Assembly (NCBI GenBank): GCA_018000995.1
Contig: JAGNIU010000017.1
Location: forward strand, 1 to 64,000
Source: Bacteroidia bacterium
Lineage (GTDB): Bacteria > Bacteroidota > Bacteroidia > B-17B0 > Aurantibacillaceae
Direction: 5' to 3'
Length of the DNA: 64,000 bases
A model generated the notes under the pieces. That model did no database searches. It had not been told where the DNA came from and was given only the letters and a program-made list of their open reading frames with translations. The position numbers and the translations under genes were made by a program. Positions 28,829 to 38,797 of this stretch are shown one piece after another. Every line of letters begins with the position of its first letter. Position 1 is the stretch's first letter.

Positions 28829-29998
28829 ATGCAAAAGAAAGTTTTACTATTAGGCAGCGGAGAATTAGGTAAAGAATTAGTTATTGCTTTACAACGTTTA
28901 GGACAATATGTAATTGCGGTTGATAGTTATGAAGGCGCTCCCGCTATGCAAGTAGCACATTCCTTCGAAGTTATTAATATGTTAGATGGCGATGCTTTAG
29001 ATAAAGTAATTGCTAAACATAAACCCGATTTAATTGTCCCTGAAATTGAAGCCATCCGTACAGAACGTTTTTACGATTACGAAAAACAAGGTATTACTGT
29101 TGTGCCAAGCGCAAAGGCGGCCAACTTTACTATGAACCGAAAAGCAATCCGTGATTTAGCTTCAAAGGAATTAAATTTAAGGACTGCAAATTATCAATAC
29201 GCAACTACATTAGAACAATTTACAAAAGCCGTTAAAGAAATTGGAATCCCCTGTGTAGTAAAACCTTTAATGAGCAGCAGCGGTAAAGGACAAAGCGTTG
29301 TGAAAACAGAAAACGACATTGAAAAATCATGGAATTACGCAATGGAAGGTTCACGTGGCGATTATAAAGAAGTGATTATTGAAGAGTTTATAAAATTTAA
29401 TTCTGAAATTACTTTACTAACTGTTACTCAAAAAAACGGCAACACTTTATTTTGTCCACCAATTGGTCACCGACAAGAACGTGGTGATTATCAAGAGAGC
29501 TGGCAGCCTTGTGCAATTAGTGATAAAGATTTAAAAGATGCACAAGAAATGGCTGCGAAAGTTACAAAAGCATTAAGCGGTTCTGGACTTTGGGGCGTTG
29601 AATTTTTCTTAACCGATAAAGGAACCTATTTTTCAGAGTTATCACCACGTCCACACGACACAGGTATGGTAACATTAGCAGGCACACAAAATTTAAGTGA
29701 ATTTGAATTACACGCGCGTGCTATTTTAGGTTTACCAATTCCTCAAATCACGATGGAAAAAGCCGGAGCTTCTGCAGTAATATTAGCTTCTCAAGATGGA
29801 ACTGTAAAATCATACAATGGTGTTGAAGCTGTATTGAACAATGAAAAAACAGATGTTCGCATCTTTAATAAGCCTACAACCCGTCCGTATAGAAGAATGG
29901 GTGTTGTATTGACGTACGATAAAGTTGGAAGCGATGTAAATGCCGTGAAACAAAAAGCTATTGATTTAGCAAAACAAATTCAAATACATTATAATTAA
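28829..29998 (+). CDS. purT: Formate-dependent phosphoribosylglycinamide formyltransferase
   Basis: 389 residues, ATP-grasp fold, full length. Signatures: [20 protein letters not shown] (N-terminal domain), [32 protein letters not shown] (ATP-grasp glycine loop), [15 protein letters not shown] (metal-binding Glu and substrate loop). It makes formyl-GAR from GAR, formate and ATP in purine synthesis. It begins 2 bp after the metalloprotease gene and is followed by a palindromic repeat. Confidence 0.96.
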   Translation: MQKKVLLLGSGELGKELVIALQRLGQYVIAVDSYEGAPAMQVAHSFEVINMLDGDALDKVIAKHKPDLIVPEIEAIRTERFYDYEKQGITVVPSAKAANFTMNRKAIRDLASKELNLRTANYQYATTLEQFTKAVKEIGIPCVVKPLMSSSGKGQSVVKTENDIEKSWNYAMEGSRGDYKEVIIEEFIKFNSEITLLTVTQKNGNTLFCPPIGHRQERGDYQESWQPCAISDKDLKDAQEMAAKVTKALSGSGLWGVEFFLTDKGTYFSELSPRPHDTGMVTLAGTQNLSEFELHARAILGLPIPQITMEKAGASAVILASQDGTVKSYNGVEAVLNNEKTDVRIFNKPTTRPYRRMGVVLTYDKVGSDVNAVKQKAIDLAKQIQIHYN

Positions 29999-30006
29999 AT
30001 AGAAGC

Positions 30007-30063
30007 GGTCACCCTGAACTTGATTCAGGGTCTTTAAGATGCTGAAATAAATTCAGCATGACC
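30007..30063. repeat. Composite palindromic repeat (REP/cruciform-like)
   Basis: Outer arms GGTCA (30007-30011) and TGACC (30059-30063) enclose two perfect 8-bp hairpins, ACCCTGAA/TTCAGGGT and ATGCTGAA/TTCAGCAT: a three-way-junction shape. The first hairpin resembles the half-element at 43171. Confidence 0.7.
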
Positions 30064-30071
30064 AAGACAAA

Positions 30072-30629
30072 ATGAAAAAACTACTTTACATACTTTTCTT
30101 CTTTGCGACTGTTGCCACAGCGCAAGAATCTGTTGCTGTAAAATTTCCTGAACATTTGCTAAAGACAAGTGTTGTTAATTTAAAAGCAGGAGATTCCTTA
30201 ACCTATTATCAATGTCACGTAAGTGAAGGGCAAAGTCAGCTAGTTAAAGAAAACGGAGAAGTAATTACAGGAGCTAAAAAAGCAATTACTGTTACCGAGA
30301 AATTTATTTTAATAAACGAAAATGGTAAATACCATTTAAAATATTTCACTACTACTTATAGCAATATGCCCAATCGTAAGTTTGCTTATTTAAAATTGGT
30401 AGAGAAAAAATATTGGGACTTTAAAAAAGAAAAAGATATTTATTTAAGCGAACACGATGTATTAATGTTTGCGGCTATCGAAAATAAAAGTCATGAGGCT
30501 ATTGAATATGATTTTCCTATAAACAAATACAACACCAATGCGCTTATTATTACTAATAAAAAAGTAATGAAGCATGTTATTGTGGAAGGAGATTATTTAT
30601 TGAAGAAGAATTTGGAAGGATTGAATTAG
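30072..30629 (+). CDS. Secreted protein, unknown function
   Basis: 185 residues. Signal peptide 1-17 (ATVATAQ). The mature protein is rich in Lys and aromatic residues and predicted mostly beta (NLKAGDSLTYYQCHVSEGQS, KFAYLKLVEKKYWDFKKEKD). I do not recognise a family. The parvulin gene follows after 3 bp, so the pair may act together in the periplasm; that is inference from position only. Confidence 0.55.
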   Translation: MKKLLYILFFFATVATAQESVAVKFPEHLLKTSVVNLKAGDSLTYYQCHVSEGQSQLVKENGEVITGAKKAITVTEKFILINENGKYHLKYFTTTYSNMPNRKFAYLKLVEKKYWDFKKEKDIYLSEHDVLMFAAIENKSHEAIEYDFPINKYNTNALIITNKKVMKHVIVEGDYLLKKNLEGLN

Positions 30630-30632
30630 TTC

Positions 30633-31043
30633 ATGAAAAAATTCGTTTTCATATTAGCCTGTTTCTTTACAATTAATTTAGTTAAAGCTCAAAACCAAAT
30701 TAAAAAAGATTCTATTGAAACAAAAAGCAATGCTTTAGGAAGAACAAAAGATGAAGCTAAATTATTAGCTGAAAGTTATCGTGTCCGTGTACTTAATGGT
30801 GAGAATTTTAGTGTATTAGCCGCACTATATAGTGAAGATCCGGGTTCAGCCAAAATTGGCGGACAACTTCCCCCATTCGGAAAAGGGCAAATGGTTCCCG
30901 AATTTGAAGAAGTAGCTTTTAAATTAAAATCTGGGGAAATTTCTGATGTCTTTGAAACTAAATACGGCTTTCACTTTATTCAGCTTTTAGCAAGAGAGGG
31001 AGAAAAAGTTGTAGCTAGACATATTCTAATATCAGGAAGATAA
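30633..31043 (+). CDS. Secreted parvulin-type (PpiC) prolyl isomerase with displaced first strand
   Basis: 136 residues with a signal peptide (1-19, LVKAQ). The rotamase core is clear: GENFSVLAALYSEDPGSAK, GGQLPPFGKGQMVPEFEEVA, LKSGEISDVFETKYGFHFIQ. In ordinary parvulins the strand motif ARHILI comes first; here the N-terminus has no such strand and ARHILIS sits at the very end (residues about 127-133) after LLAREGEKVV. The order is what one sees at the junction of two parvulin domains in SurA-like proteins. The protein could be a truncated relic of one, or a working circularly permuted domain in which the last strand fills the first position. No second domain remains downstream, since the next gene's stop is 3 bp away. 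Confidence 0.75.
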   Translation: MKKFVFILACFFTINLVKAQNQIKKDSIETKSNALGRTKDEAKLLAESYRVRVLNGENFSVLAALYSEDPGSAKIGGQLPPFGKGQMVPEFEEVAFKLKSGEISDVFETKYGFHFIQLLAREGEKVVARHILISGR

Positions 31044-31045
31044 AT

Positions 31046-31264
31046 CTATTTTGTGCTTTTCTTATGCGTTTCAATGTGATGTTGCAATTGCGATTTTAAA
31101 GTGGCCAAATATTCTTTCAAATCATCCGAACAAATTGTTTTTTGAGGGGTGTCACAAATATCGACAGGTGTTTCACTTAAATATTTATAAAGTTCCGGAT
31201 AGTTTGTTTCGATTTCAGTGGTGAGCTGAATTATTTCCTGCATTAAATTATTGAGTGTTTTCAT
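31046..31264 (-). CDS. Small acidic protein, unknown function
   Basis: 72 residues, no signal peptide; predicted mostly helical (MQEIIQLTTEIETNYPELYK, LKSQLQHHIETHKKST). DTPQKTICSDDLKEYLATLK gives two cysteines. It overlaps the end of the upstream small secreted protein gene by 17 bp; an ATG at 31243 is an alternative start without overlap. No family recognised. Confidence 0.5.
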   Translation of the reverse strand: MKTLNNLMQEIIQLTTEIETNYPELYKYLSETPVDICDTPQKTICSDDLKEYLATLKSQLQHHIETHKKSTK

Positions 31265-31598
31265 ACTTTGGCTTTTCCTTTTCTTCTATTAATTTTTTAT
31301 ACTCTTCATCACTTCCCGCTCTCATCACGATCCAAACATTAAAACGTTTATGCAAGTTATCTTCCATTCTACAGAACATTGGCTTTTTTACTGGTTGGGC
31401 TTGTTTCAAAAAAGAATTATTTGCGATTGCAATGGATTGCGGCTTTGAAGAAAAATTTAATTTCTGATATTTCGGACCCGGCTTTAATATCTCGCTTTTA
31501 CATTCAAAAAATATCCTTCGCGAAGTTTGGGAATATCCAAAACAACAACTTAAAATAAGCAGACAAAAAATAAATTTCTGAATTTGAATTTTGAACAT
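31248..31598 (-). CDS. Small secreted protein, unknown function
   Basis: 116 residues with a clear signal peptide (about 1-24, SCCFGYSQ). The mature part is basic, with two cysteines (FFECKSE, MFCRMED) and a charged C-terminus (LIEEKEKPKYENTQ). No family recognised. It overlaps the 72-residue gene downstream by 17 bp, so the two are probably translated together. Confidence 0.5.
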   Translation of the reverse strand: MFKIQIQKFIFCLLILSCCFGYSQTSRRIFFECKSEILKPGPKYQKLNFSSKPQSIAIANNSFLKQAQPVKKPMFCRMEDNLHKRFNVWIVMRAGSDEEYKKLIEEKEKPKYENTQ

Positions 31599-31637
31599 TA
31601 ATCTAAGTTAGAGGAAATAATTTGCAAGCGCAACTAT

Positions 31638-31991
31638 TTAACCTTTCACCTCAACACTCACCTTTTCCACATCACCGTTCATTGGAGGAACGAGCTTGGT
31701 AACCTTTACGTGCAGTGTTTTTATGCCTTTTAGATCAGCTTTTATTTTGTCGTAAATTCTTTGACAAACCTGTTCAATTAGCTTAGAACGAATAGCCATT
31801 TCGGCTTTAGAAATTTCGTACACCGCGCAATAGTCAACTGTTTTTTTTAAGTCGTCGGTTTTTGCAGCTTCCAAAAAATCTGTTGTGATGTAAACATCTA
31901 CAATATAATTACCGCCAATCTTAGCTTCTTCTTCTAAGCAACCATGATAAGCGTAAAGCTTTATTCCTTCTATATTAATACTGTGTTGCAT
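31638..31991 (-). CDS. folB: Dihydroneopterin aldolase
   Basis: 117 residues, normal length. IEGIKLYAYHGCLEEEAKIG gives the YHG-x-x-x-E substrate motif, followed by VDYCAVYEISKAEM, and a C-terminal VKVTKLVPPMNGDVEKVSVE with the K-x-x-P-P block. It cleaves 7,8-dihydroneopterin to 6-hydroxymethyl-dihydropterin in folate synthesis. Its ATG overlaps the TAA of the upstream barrel gene by one base (TAATG), consistent with translational coupling. Confidence 0.95.
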   Translation of the reverse strand: MQHSINIEGIKLYAYHGCLEEEAKIGGNYIVDVYITTDFLEAAKTDDLKKTVDYCAVYEISKAEMAIRSKLIEQVCQRIYDKIKADLKGIKTLHVKVTKLVPPMNGDVEKVSVEVKG

Positions 31992-34522
31992 TAGAAACCT
32001 CCGCCCATTCCATCGCCACCATTCATATCCTGGTTGGTACTATTTTTCTTACCACGCATTTTAAAGATAGATGAATCGAACTTACCAAATAAATACGTTA
32101 CGCTTAACCTAACAAAACGAGTTTCGCGGCGACGTGAAAGATCCTGAGTGAAAAATTCAGTTTCTAAACTTGTCCCCATTCGTTTTGTGTTAAACACATC
32201 ACTTACTGTTGCATTAAAAACCCATTTTGTGCTTACCATCTTATTTAAAGAAATATCCATAAAGTAATAATCTAATGTGCGTCCATTAATTATAACCTTA
32301 GGCGCTTCGTAAGTACCGTTTACCTGAGCAGTTAATTGCCAAGGGAGTTGATAGCTTAACGTTAATTTTCCTTTATAACTCCAGCCTTCAGTAACAGTTG
32401 ATGGTTGATCCTGAATAATTCCACTTGTAAGGTAAACGTAGAACACATCAAAGTTTGCAGTAGCTGTTAATTTTTTAAAGAAAGTATAACGAAGCGTGTT
32501 TTCCATTCCGTAACGTAAACTATTTTTTCCATTTACAAAAGTATTAACTAAGACTGTTGAATCGGCTTCAGAGGGGTAAGCAGCATTTGTGATTGGTTGT
32601 TCAGAATATCTGCCATAAGCAGAAACCAACCAATTTCCTTTATCAAAAACATTATTGTAATTAATTTCAGCAATATTTATAAACTCAGGTCTTAATTCAG
32701 GATTACCGATTCTGTAGTTTTTCTTATCTGCAAACATTACAAAAGGCATAGCCTGAAAGAAATTAGGTCGCTCGATTTTTCGTGAAACATTAAACTGAAT
32801 TTCATGTTTAGTCCCAATTTTCTTTGATAAATATATTGCAGGGAATAAGCTGTTTTGCAAAGTATTTAAGCTACCCGGATAATTATATTCAAATGAACGC
32901 TTTTTATCAGTTAACGTTCCTCTGAAATAAGTTTGTTCGAAACGTAAACCAACTTGATAACCTATATCCCAAAAAGTTTTACTTATATAATTAATATAAG
33001 CAGCATTAACCATATCATCAATCACATAGTTATTACTCATTATAGTATCCTTCTCGTAATCATTTATAAATGGGTTAAAGTTTGATGTTCTGTTATAGCT
33101 GTTAGTTTTCTTGTAAAAACCACGCAACCCCACTTCCAGTTTTTTAGTTTCTGAAATAGGGTTTACATAATCAACTTGTAATATCCATTGACTTGCATCA
33201 GTACCACCTTTGTTCTTTTGTTTAATTGGTGAAAAAGGCATGTCGTTACCTGCTGTATCCTTGTCGTACGAGTTAAACTGATACTCATTACCTGAATTAC
33301 TGGTGTTATTATTTAAATCGATAGTTAACTCTTTTCCTGCCTTCGGATATGTTTTACGATACATTAATTGTGAAGTCAGATTAATAAAACCCGCTTTAGA
33401 ATCATTGATGCGGTATCCGCCCATTATCGGCACTTTCTTTCCATTCAAGTATTCATAATCCTGCACATCGCTGGTTTTAAACTCTCCTTTTACCAAATTG
33501 CCGGCAATAGTAATTGTGTTCCTGTTATTAATACTATAATCAACACTTAGTCTTCCAAAATGAAACTGATTGCTCATTAAGCTTCTGTTGTCTTGGTTGA
33601 AATAATCAACAATTGTATCATTATATAAATCGACACGATTTGTAAAACCATTTGTATTATTAATTCCTGAATTAAAATTATACATCAACGAAAAATTCCA
33701 TGGTTTTTCTTTCACATTTATATTTCCCATTCCACCATAGCGATCGCCGGTGCCAATATTACCCATGATTATACCATTGTATCCGGGTTTGTTGCTCTTT
33801 TTTAGCACTACATTAATGATACCACCGGTAGCATTTGCTTCGAACTTAACTGATGGATTTGAAATAACTTCTATACGGTCAATTTGATCTGAAGGGATTT
33901 GTTGCAAAGTTAATGTAGTTGGTTTTCCATCAACATAGATTCGAGTTGCGCTCTCACGTAAAGTGGCGTTACCATCAGCATCTACTGAAACAGTAGGAAT
34001 GTTTTTTAAAGCGTCGAGTGCGGTTCCGCCCCTAACTGATAAGTCCTTATCCACATTATAAATTTTACGATCAACACCCATTGTGAAAGTAGCTTTCTCG
34101 CCGGTCACTTCAACCTCTTTCAACATTTTCTCGTCTTGCTCCAATTTTATATCTCCTAAATCCTGATCAATTTTATTCGGCGGAACGATGTAAACTTTTT
34201 GCTCGTAATTTTTGTAACCGATAAATGTGATTTTTAAACGATAACCTCCGTAAGGTGGCAACCCTTCTAAAGAGAACTCTCCGTTTTCTTTAGCTAAACC
34301 TCCGGCAATTAAACTGTCTTTATTAAACCATAATAAAACAACTGAAGCATACTCAACAGGCCTTTTGGTTTTGGCATCAATCACCTTTCCGTAAAAGCGA
34401 CCAATGTTCATGTTTTTGGCGTTTTTGAGCATTTTGCCCATATCACCACCTTGAGGCATTTGGGAAAAAATAGGACTGTAAGTTAACAGTGCAAGACTAA
34501 GTAATATAAAAATTTTTCTCAT
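31991..34522 (-). CDS. TonB-receptor-like outer-membrane barrel (OMP_b-brl_3 type)
   Basis: 843 residues. Signal peptide 1-20 (SPIFSQ), a carboxypeptidase-regulatory domain (about 40-135, RFYGKVIDAKTKRPVEYASV), a plug-like domain (about 140-245, SVRGGTALDALKNIPTVSVD, RIYVDGKPTTLTLQQIPSDQ, NPSVKFEANATGGIINVVLK) and a large barrel. The last residues are glycine-rich (DMNGGDGMGGGF) rather than an aromatic beta-signal. This class lacks a known TonB box and ligand. A -7-like TAAATTTG on this strand at 34543-34536 is near the ATG at 34522, with no good -33 partner. folB follows with a 1-bp overlap. Confidence 0.83.
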   Translation of the reverse strand: MRKIFILLSLALLTYSPIFSQMPQGGDMGKMLKNAKNMNIGRFYGKVIDAKTKRPVEYASVVLLWFNKDSLIAGGLAKENGEFSLEGLPPYGGYRLKITFIGYKNYEQKVYIVPPNKIDQDLGDIKLEQDEKMLKEVEVTGEKATFTMGVDRKIYNVDKDLSVRGGTALDALKNIPTVSVDADGNATLRESATRIYVDGKPTTLTLQQIPSDQIDRIEVISNPSVKFEANATGGIINVVLKKSNKPGYNGIIMGNIGTGDRYGGMGNINVKEKPWNFSLMYNFNSGINNTNGFTNRVDLYNDTIVDYFNQDNRSLMSNQFHFGRLSVDYSINNRNTITIAGNLVKGEFKTSDVQDYEYLNGKKVPIMGGYRINDSKAGFINLTSQLMYRKTYPKAGKELTIDLNNNTSNSGNEYQFNSYDKDTAGNDMPFSPIKQKNKGGTDASQWILQVDYVNPISETKKLEVGLRGFYKKTNSYNRTSNFNPFINDYEKDTIMSNNYVIDDMVNAAYINYISKTFWDIGYQVGLRFEQTYFRGTLTDKKRSFEYNYPGSLNTLQNSLFPAIYLSKKIGTKHEIQFNVSRKIERPNFFQAMPFVMFADKKNYRIGNPELRPEFINIAEINYNNVFDKGNWLVSAYGRYSEQPITNAAYPSEADSTVLVNTFVNGKNSLRYGMENTLRYTFFKKLTATANFDVFYVYLTSGIIQDQPSTVTEGWSYKGKLTLSYQLPWQLTAQVNGTYEAPKVIINGRTLDYYFMDISLNKMVSTKWVFNATVSDVFNTKRMGTSLETEFFTQDLSRRRETRFVRLSVTYLFGKFDSSIFKMRGKKNSTNQDMNGGDGMGGGF

Positions 34523-34641
34523 GACAAATCGATGACAAATTTACCTAAGAAATTCCAATGTTTTAGAAAATAGTATGAGTGGTCGTACCCCATTTAGGGT
34601 GGTTTTTAGGGAGGCCTTAACCTAATTTAACAGGGAAACGC

Positions 34642-37600
34642 TTAACGGATGAGGGTAATATTACCTTTTTTGAAATTCTCTTGACCACTTACACAGGTAT
34701 ATTTCACATAATAACCAAATACACCAACATCGGCAGGGCGACCTTTATAATTGCCATCCCAACCGGTTTTTATATCATTTGTTTCAAAAACCATTTCTCC
34801 CCAGCGGTTGTAAATGGCGAAGTAAATCGTTGTTAGTTTATGTCCGCGGGCATACATAATATCATTAACACCATCGCCGTTTGGTGTGAAAGTGTTTGGC
34901 ACAAATACATCGGTATCAAAACAACCATCTTCAATAACTTCAACTCTAACTAAAGTTGTATCGGTACATGGTCCGCGTTGTATTACCACTGTGTAAGTTG
35001 TAGTATGAGGCGGTGTGGCATTAACGGTATAACCATTTATTGGCGCAGTTGAACCAATAGGATACCAAGTGACGCTTGCGTTTGGACTGGCTGATAAAGT
35101 AAGCACTGAAGAATTACCTAAATTAACAACGCTTGGATTAGCAGTGGCACTTATTGGGAAAGCTGATGCTTGGGTAACAATAACATCTGTTGTTAACATA
35201 ATGGTACAGGTACCAATAGAATTAGTAGTGGTAATTACAACTGAATATTGTGTTGATATAGTAGGTGTTGCAATTGGACTTGCGGCTGTTGGATTAATTA
35301 AGCTTACGGTTGGCGACCATTGATAAGCAATACCACCTGTTGCATTTAAGGTAACAAAACCACCTAAACAAATGGTTTGAGTTGAACTAACCGATACAGG
35401 AGGAGGGCTACCAACCGTTACTGGCTTGACAATTGTATCATAACAATTAAAAACATTGCCTGCAATTAAACTAACGTTAAAAGTTCCACCGGGACTATAA
35501 AACTGATATGGATTTTGTATTGTTGAAGTTTGTAAGTTGCCAAAATTCCAGAACCATTGTGTAATATTTGCAGCAGAATTATCAGTGAAGTTTACACCAC
35601 CACCACAAGGATTTGTTATAAAGGTAAAATCAGCTGTTGGTTTTGGGTTTACAGTTACAACTGTGGTTAATGTTCTTGTACAACCGGTAAGTGTATTTGT
35701 AACAACAACTGAATAAGTAGTAGTAATAGTTGGATTAGCAATTGGATTGGCAATAGTTGTGTTACTTAAACCTGTAGCAGGAGTCCACGAATAACTTGTG
35801 CCTCCTCCGGCTGTAATACCACCTGATGCACCTTGACATATTGTATTTGATGTGACTGTTGGAACGAGAGTATTAATATTTACAGAGACTATCGCACTAT
35901 CCCGACAACCAAAATTATTTATTGCTAAAAGTTGTGCGGTATAGGTACCAGAACTTGTATAAGAATTTATCGGCGCATTAATTGTGCTTGTAGTAATTGC
36001 TCCGCCCGGTTGAAAATTCCATTGAAATGTATTTAGTGTTGCAGTAGTTGTTGCACTTCCATTATATTGTAACGTATCACTACATGGAACTTGTGATGCT
36101 GTTGCTGCTACAGTTACCGAAGGATAAACTGTAATAAAAGTTAAAGTGCTGTCTATTTTATTACAACTACTTGTATCGTTCACCACTAATGTAACAGTAT
36201 AAGTTCCCGGATTTGTAAATGTATAACTTGGATTAATTGTTGTTGTATTGGTATTTCCTCCGCCAAAATTCCAGGTAAATGTTCCACCTGCATAAGTTGA
36301 GTTTGAAAAATTAACTAATAAAGGCTGACAACCGGTAATAGTGTTAGTGGCAATATTTACGTTTGTTATTTTAATTTGGAAATCGAATTTAAAAACACCG
36401 TTGTTACAATTGTTTGATTTGTTATTGTTACCTGGAGAGTTTGGCCAAGCACCCGGACTCACAGGAAAATCTTCATTGTTTTGACAACCTGCACAAACCG
36501 ATTGATAAATAATTCCTTTTGGATCGAAACGGGAAGTGCCACCATCTACGTGTTCAGAAGTACAACTGCCGCCAAAGTATGTTCCATATAATTGTGAAGT
36601 TGCATTTGCAGAAAGAACACATAAATAAAAATCGAACCCGTTAGCTGTATTCACTTGAAATGCGCCCGGCGTTGTTGGCATATTAGTAGTTGGAGCACCA
36701 CCAATAATATTTCCTCCCCATCCTGATAAATAAATATTTCCACAATTATCTACAGAGAAGGCTGATGGTGATATGTCAATTTTATTAAACGTACTTCCTA
36801 TTACAGTTCCCATATTTACATTATTCAACTGACCATCTAATCTTGTGATAAATTGATGGGAGCCCGCATTTGAATAAACACCTGGGGTTACTGTCATGCT
36901 GCCTAAAGATTGTCCATATACATAAACATCATTTTTCGTTTTCTCTTTAGCAATAAAATAACTTTGATCGTAATCGCTAGTGCCCAAATAAGTTCCTTTT
37001 AAAATTGCATTACCTGTAGGATTTATTTTTACAATATATCCATCAGCTTTACCACCGTTGTATGCAGTATTATAACAACCGGGTTGTGTTGGGAAATCGG
37101 TACTAAATGTTCCGCCTGTAACATATGTAAATAATGAATCTGTTACAATTAAAGAATAGCCGGCATCATTTTGACTACCTCCTAAATAACTACTCCATAC
37201 TACACCCGTAAGCGTTGGATTAAATTTAATAATAACAGCGTCTTGCTTTCCACCTAACGTGTTATCAAAACCACCTACAATTGGGAAATTTGCAGAGCGT
37301 GATGAACTCGCTATATAAACGTTACCAAATTTATCCAGTTGAATTTCCCCTCGGTATTGATCGCCATAATTATATTGTAATGAATCTGCTTTATATTCAG
37401 TAATCGAAAAAGCTGCGCTAGTTGCAACACAAGGCCCGGTAGCTGTAGACGAACCAGGAGTGTAAGTTGCGGTATAAGGGGTGGTATATGTAATAACTGC
37501 ATTAGTGTGATTTACCCCATCATTATCACTTCCGCCAATATAAGTTGAACCTGCTAAACTGGTTCCTGTAGCATTAAACTTGGCCACATAGATGTCAGTA

Positions 37601-38745
37601 CCATTTGTAAATTGAGTACCGTTAAACATAAAATTTATAAAGTTACCGCCGTTAAAAGTAGCGTCGTATGCTCCGGCACTTATCGGAAAATCTGATGAGC
37701 CGGTAGCGCCATATAAAAACAAATTATTATTTACGTCAACAATTAAGCTGGTAACAATTTCACTTCCGCTTCCACCTAAATAAGTTGAAAATAATAAACC
37801 TGTTCCGCTGGGATTGTATTTAGTAACTACAACATCTGTATTTCCTGCCGCCGGAGTTCCGTTAAATAATATATCGTATGCTCCGGTTGTTGTAGGAAAT
37901 CCATTGTCAAAAACCGTTCCGCCAGAATATAAATTTCCGCCATTATCATAAGTCGCAGTCATACCAAAATTATCAGCAAACGATCCCGATTGTGCGGCAA
38001 AAACTAAAATGGGATCAATTACTAATTCGTAAGCTTTATTATATCCATTTGGGAACTCGAAAGAAACAATATTGTTTTTCAATTTATACTTACAAAGCAC
38101 TTCGGTAATTTTCCCGTTAATGTTTTGATAAGCATAAGGTTTTCCTTCCATTATAGAATCAATGCTGGTGCGGATTACTAATTCCCCTTTTACCAATTTC
38201 ATTCTGTCAACCCCATTGTACTTTAATTGAATTTTTGATGGGTCTCCCGCTGGGTTCACATAAAAATTATATTTCAATCCTCTTATGGTAGTGATGGCTT
38301 CATAATCAATTCCATTATACAAATTACGATACCATACCTTATGAAAATTCTTTACCCCACCCTTCCACTTAGTGCGATCGCTACCCAAATAATAGTTTTC
38401 GTAAAAATCACCTTCATCTTCCGACTGAATTTTAAGGTTTTGATTACATCCTAAAAATTCAACTTTAATAGCGTGAGCTTTGAGCTTCGGGTTCTTATCC
38501 TTGGCTAAGCCACCCATGTGAAAATTGATATATTTCTTTTTATCGAAAAAAGCATAGGTGATCCCATCATTTTCCATATAAAGTGTTCCGCCATCAAAAC
38601 GGGCACGATAATTAATTTTAGAATCCCATTGTCCTTTATTTTGAGTGAAAAATAAAGTTGGATCAACTTTTGGGGTCACTACATTATCTTGTGCGTAAGA
38701 CACAACTGAAAGTACGATGAAAATGTATAGTAAAGCTTTCCTCAT
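34642..38745 (-). CDS. Large T9SS type B (gliding-motility C-terminal) surface protein with SBBP and PKD repeats
   Basis: 1367 residues. Signal peptide 1-18 (VVSYAQ); a DUF7948-like N-domain (about 25-245, FFTQNKGQWDSKINYRARFD); seven-bladed SBBP beta-propeller repeats (about 250-760, e.g. VVVTKYNPSGTGLLFSTYLG); several PKD domains (about 790-1240, FTWNFGGGNTN, TYTVTLVVND, TFNVSLIAGN); and a CHU_C/type B sorting domain (about 1285-1367, FVPNTFTPNGDGVND ... FAIYNRWGEMVFETND). Exported by T9SS and held at the surface with SprP/PorE-like helpers by family knowledge. The coding region is rich in Thr, Asn and Gly. It has its own promoter at 38756-38786. Confidence 0.9.
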   Translation of the reverse strand: MRKALLYIFIVLSVVSYAQDNVVTPKVDPTLFFTQNKGQWDSKINYRARFDGGTLYMENDGITYAFFDKKKYINFHMGGLAKDKNPKLKAHAIKVEFLGCNQNLKIQSEDEGDFYENYYLGSDRTKWKGGVKNFHKVWYRNLYNGIDYEAITTIRGLKYNFYVNPAGDPSKIQLKYNGVDRMKLVKGELVIRTSIDSIMEGKPYAYQNINGKITEVLCKYKLKNNIVSFEFPNGYNKAYELVIDPILVFAAQSGSFADNFGMTATYDNGGNLYSGGTVFDNGFPTTTGAYDILFNGTPAAGNTDVVVTKYNPSGTGLLFSTYLGGSGSEIVTSLIVDVNNNLFLYGATGSSDFPISAGAYDATFNGGNFINFMFNGTQFTNGTDIYVAKFNATGTSLAGSTYIGGSDNDGVNHTNAVITYTTPYTATYTPGSSTATGPCVATSAAFSITEYKADSLQYNYGDQYRGEIQLDKFGNVYIASSSRSANFPIVGGFDNTLGGKQDAVIIKFNPTLTGVVWSSYLGGSQNDAGYSLIVTDSLFTYVTGGTFSTDFPTQPGCYNTAYNGGKADGYIVKINPTGNAILKGTYLGTSDYDQSYFIAKEKTKNDVYVYGQSLGSMTVTPGVYSNAGSHQFITRLDGQLNNVNMGTVIGSTFNKIDISPSAFSVDNCGNIYLSGWGGNIIGGAPTTNMPTTPGAFQVNTANGFDFYLCVLSANATSQLYGTYFGGSCTSEHVDGGTSRFDPKGIIYQSVCAGCQNNEDFPVSPGAWPNSPGNNNKSNNCNNGVFKFDFQIKITNVNIATNTITGCQPLLVNFSNSTYAGGTFTWNFGGGNTNTTTINPSYTFTNPGTYTVTLVVNDTSSCNKIDSTLTFITVYPSVTVAATASQVPCSDTLQYNGSATTTATLNTFQWNFQPGGAITTSTINAPINSYTSSGTYTAQLLAINNFGCRDSAIVSVNINTLVPTVTSNTICQGASGGITAGGGTSYSWTPATGLSNTTIANPIANPTITTTYSVVVTNTLTGCTRTLTTVVTVNPKPTADFTFITNPCGGGVNFTDNSAANITQWFWNFGNLQTSTIQNPYQFYSPGGTFNVSLIAGNVFNCYDTIVKPVTVGSPPPVSVSSTQTICLGGFVTLNATGGIAYQWSPTVSLINPTAASPIATPTISTQYSVVITTTNSIGTCTIMLTTDVIVTQASAFPISATANPSVVNLGNSSVLTLSASPNASVTWYPIGSTAPINGYTVNATPPHTTTYTVVIQRGPCTDTTLVRVEVIEDGCFDTDVFVPNTFTPNGDGVNDIMYARGHKLTTIYFAIYNRWGEMVFETNDIKTGWDGNYKGRPADVGVFGYYVKYTCVSGQENFKKGNITLIR

Positions 38746-38755
38746 TTCTGTTAAC

Positions 38756-38786
38756 CAAATATAATGAAAGGAAAGCTGAAATGAAA
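38756..38786 (-). promoter_or_regulatory. Candidate promoter of the 1367-residue T9SS gene
   Basis: Minus strand: TTTC (38786-38783), 19-bp gap, TATATTTG (38763-38756). The -7 box is a perfect TAnnTTTG and the -33 box matches 3 of 4. The distance to the ATG (38745) is 10 bp, so the mRNA leader would be only a few bases. Confidence 0.6.
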
Positions 38787-38797
38787 CCTAAAATGGT

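Noticed and set aside
31044-31300. Frameshifted remainder of a second parvulin domain downstream of the 136-residue parvulin
   Set aside because: No parvulin motif is seen in any frame; the region is filled by two minus-strand genes.
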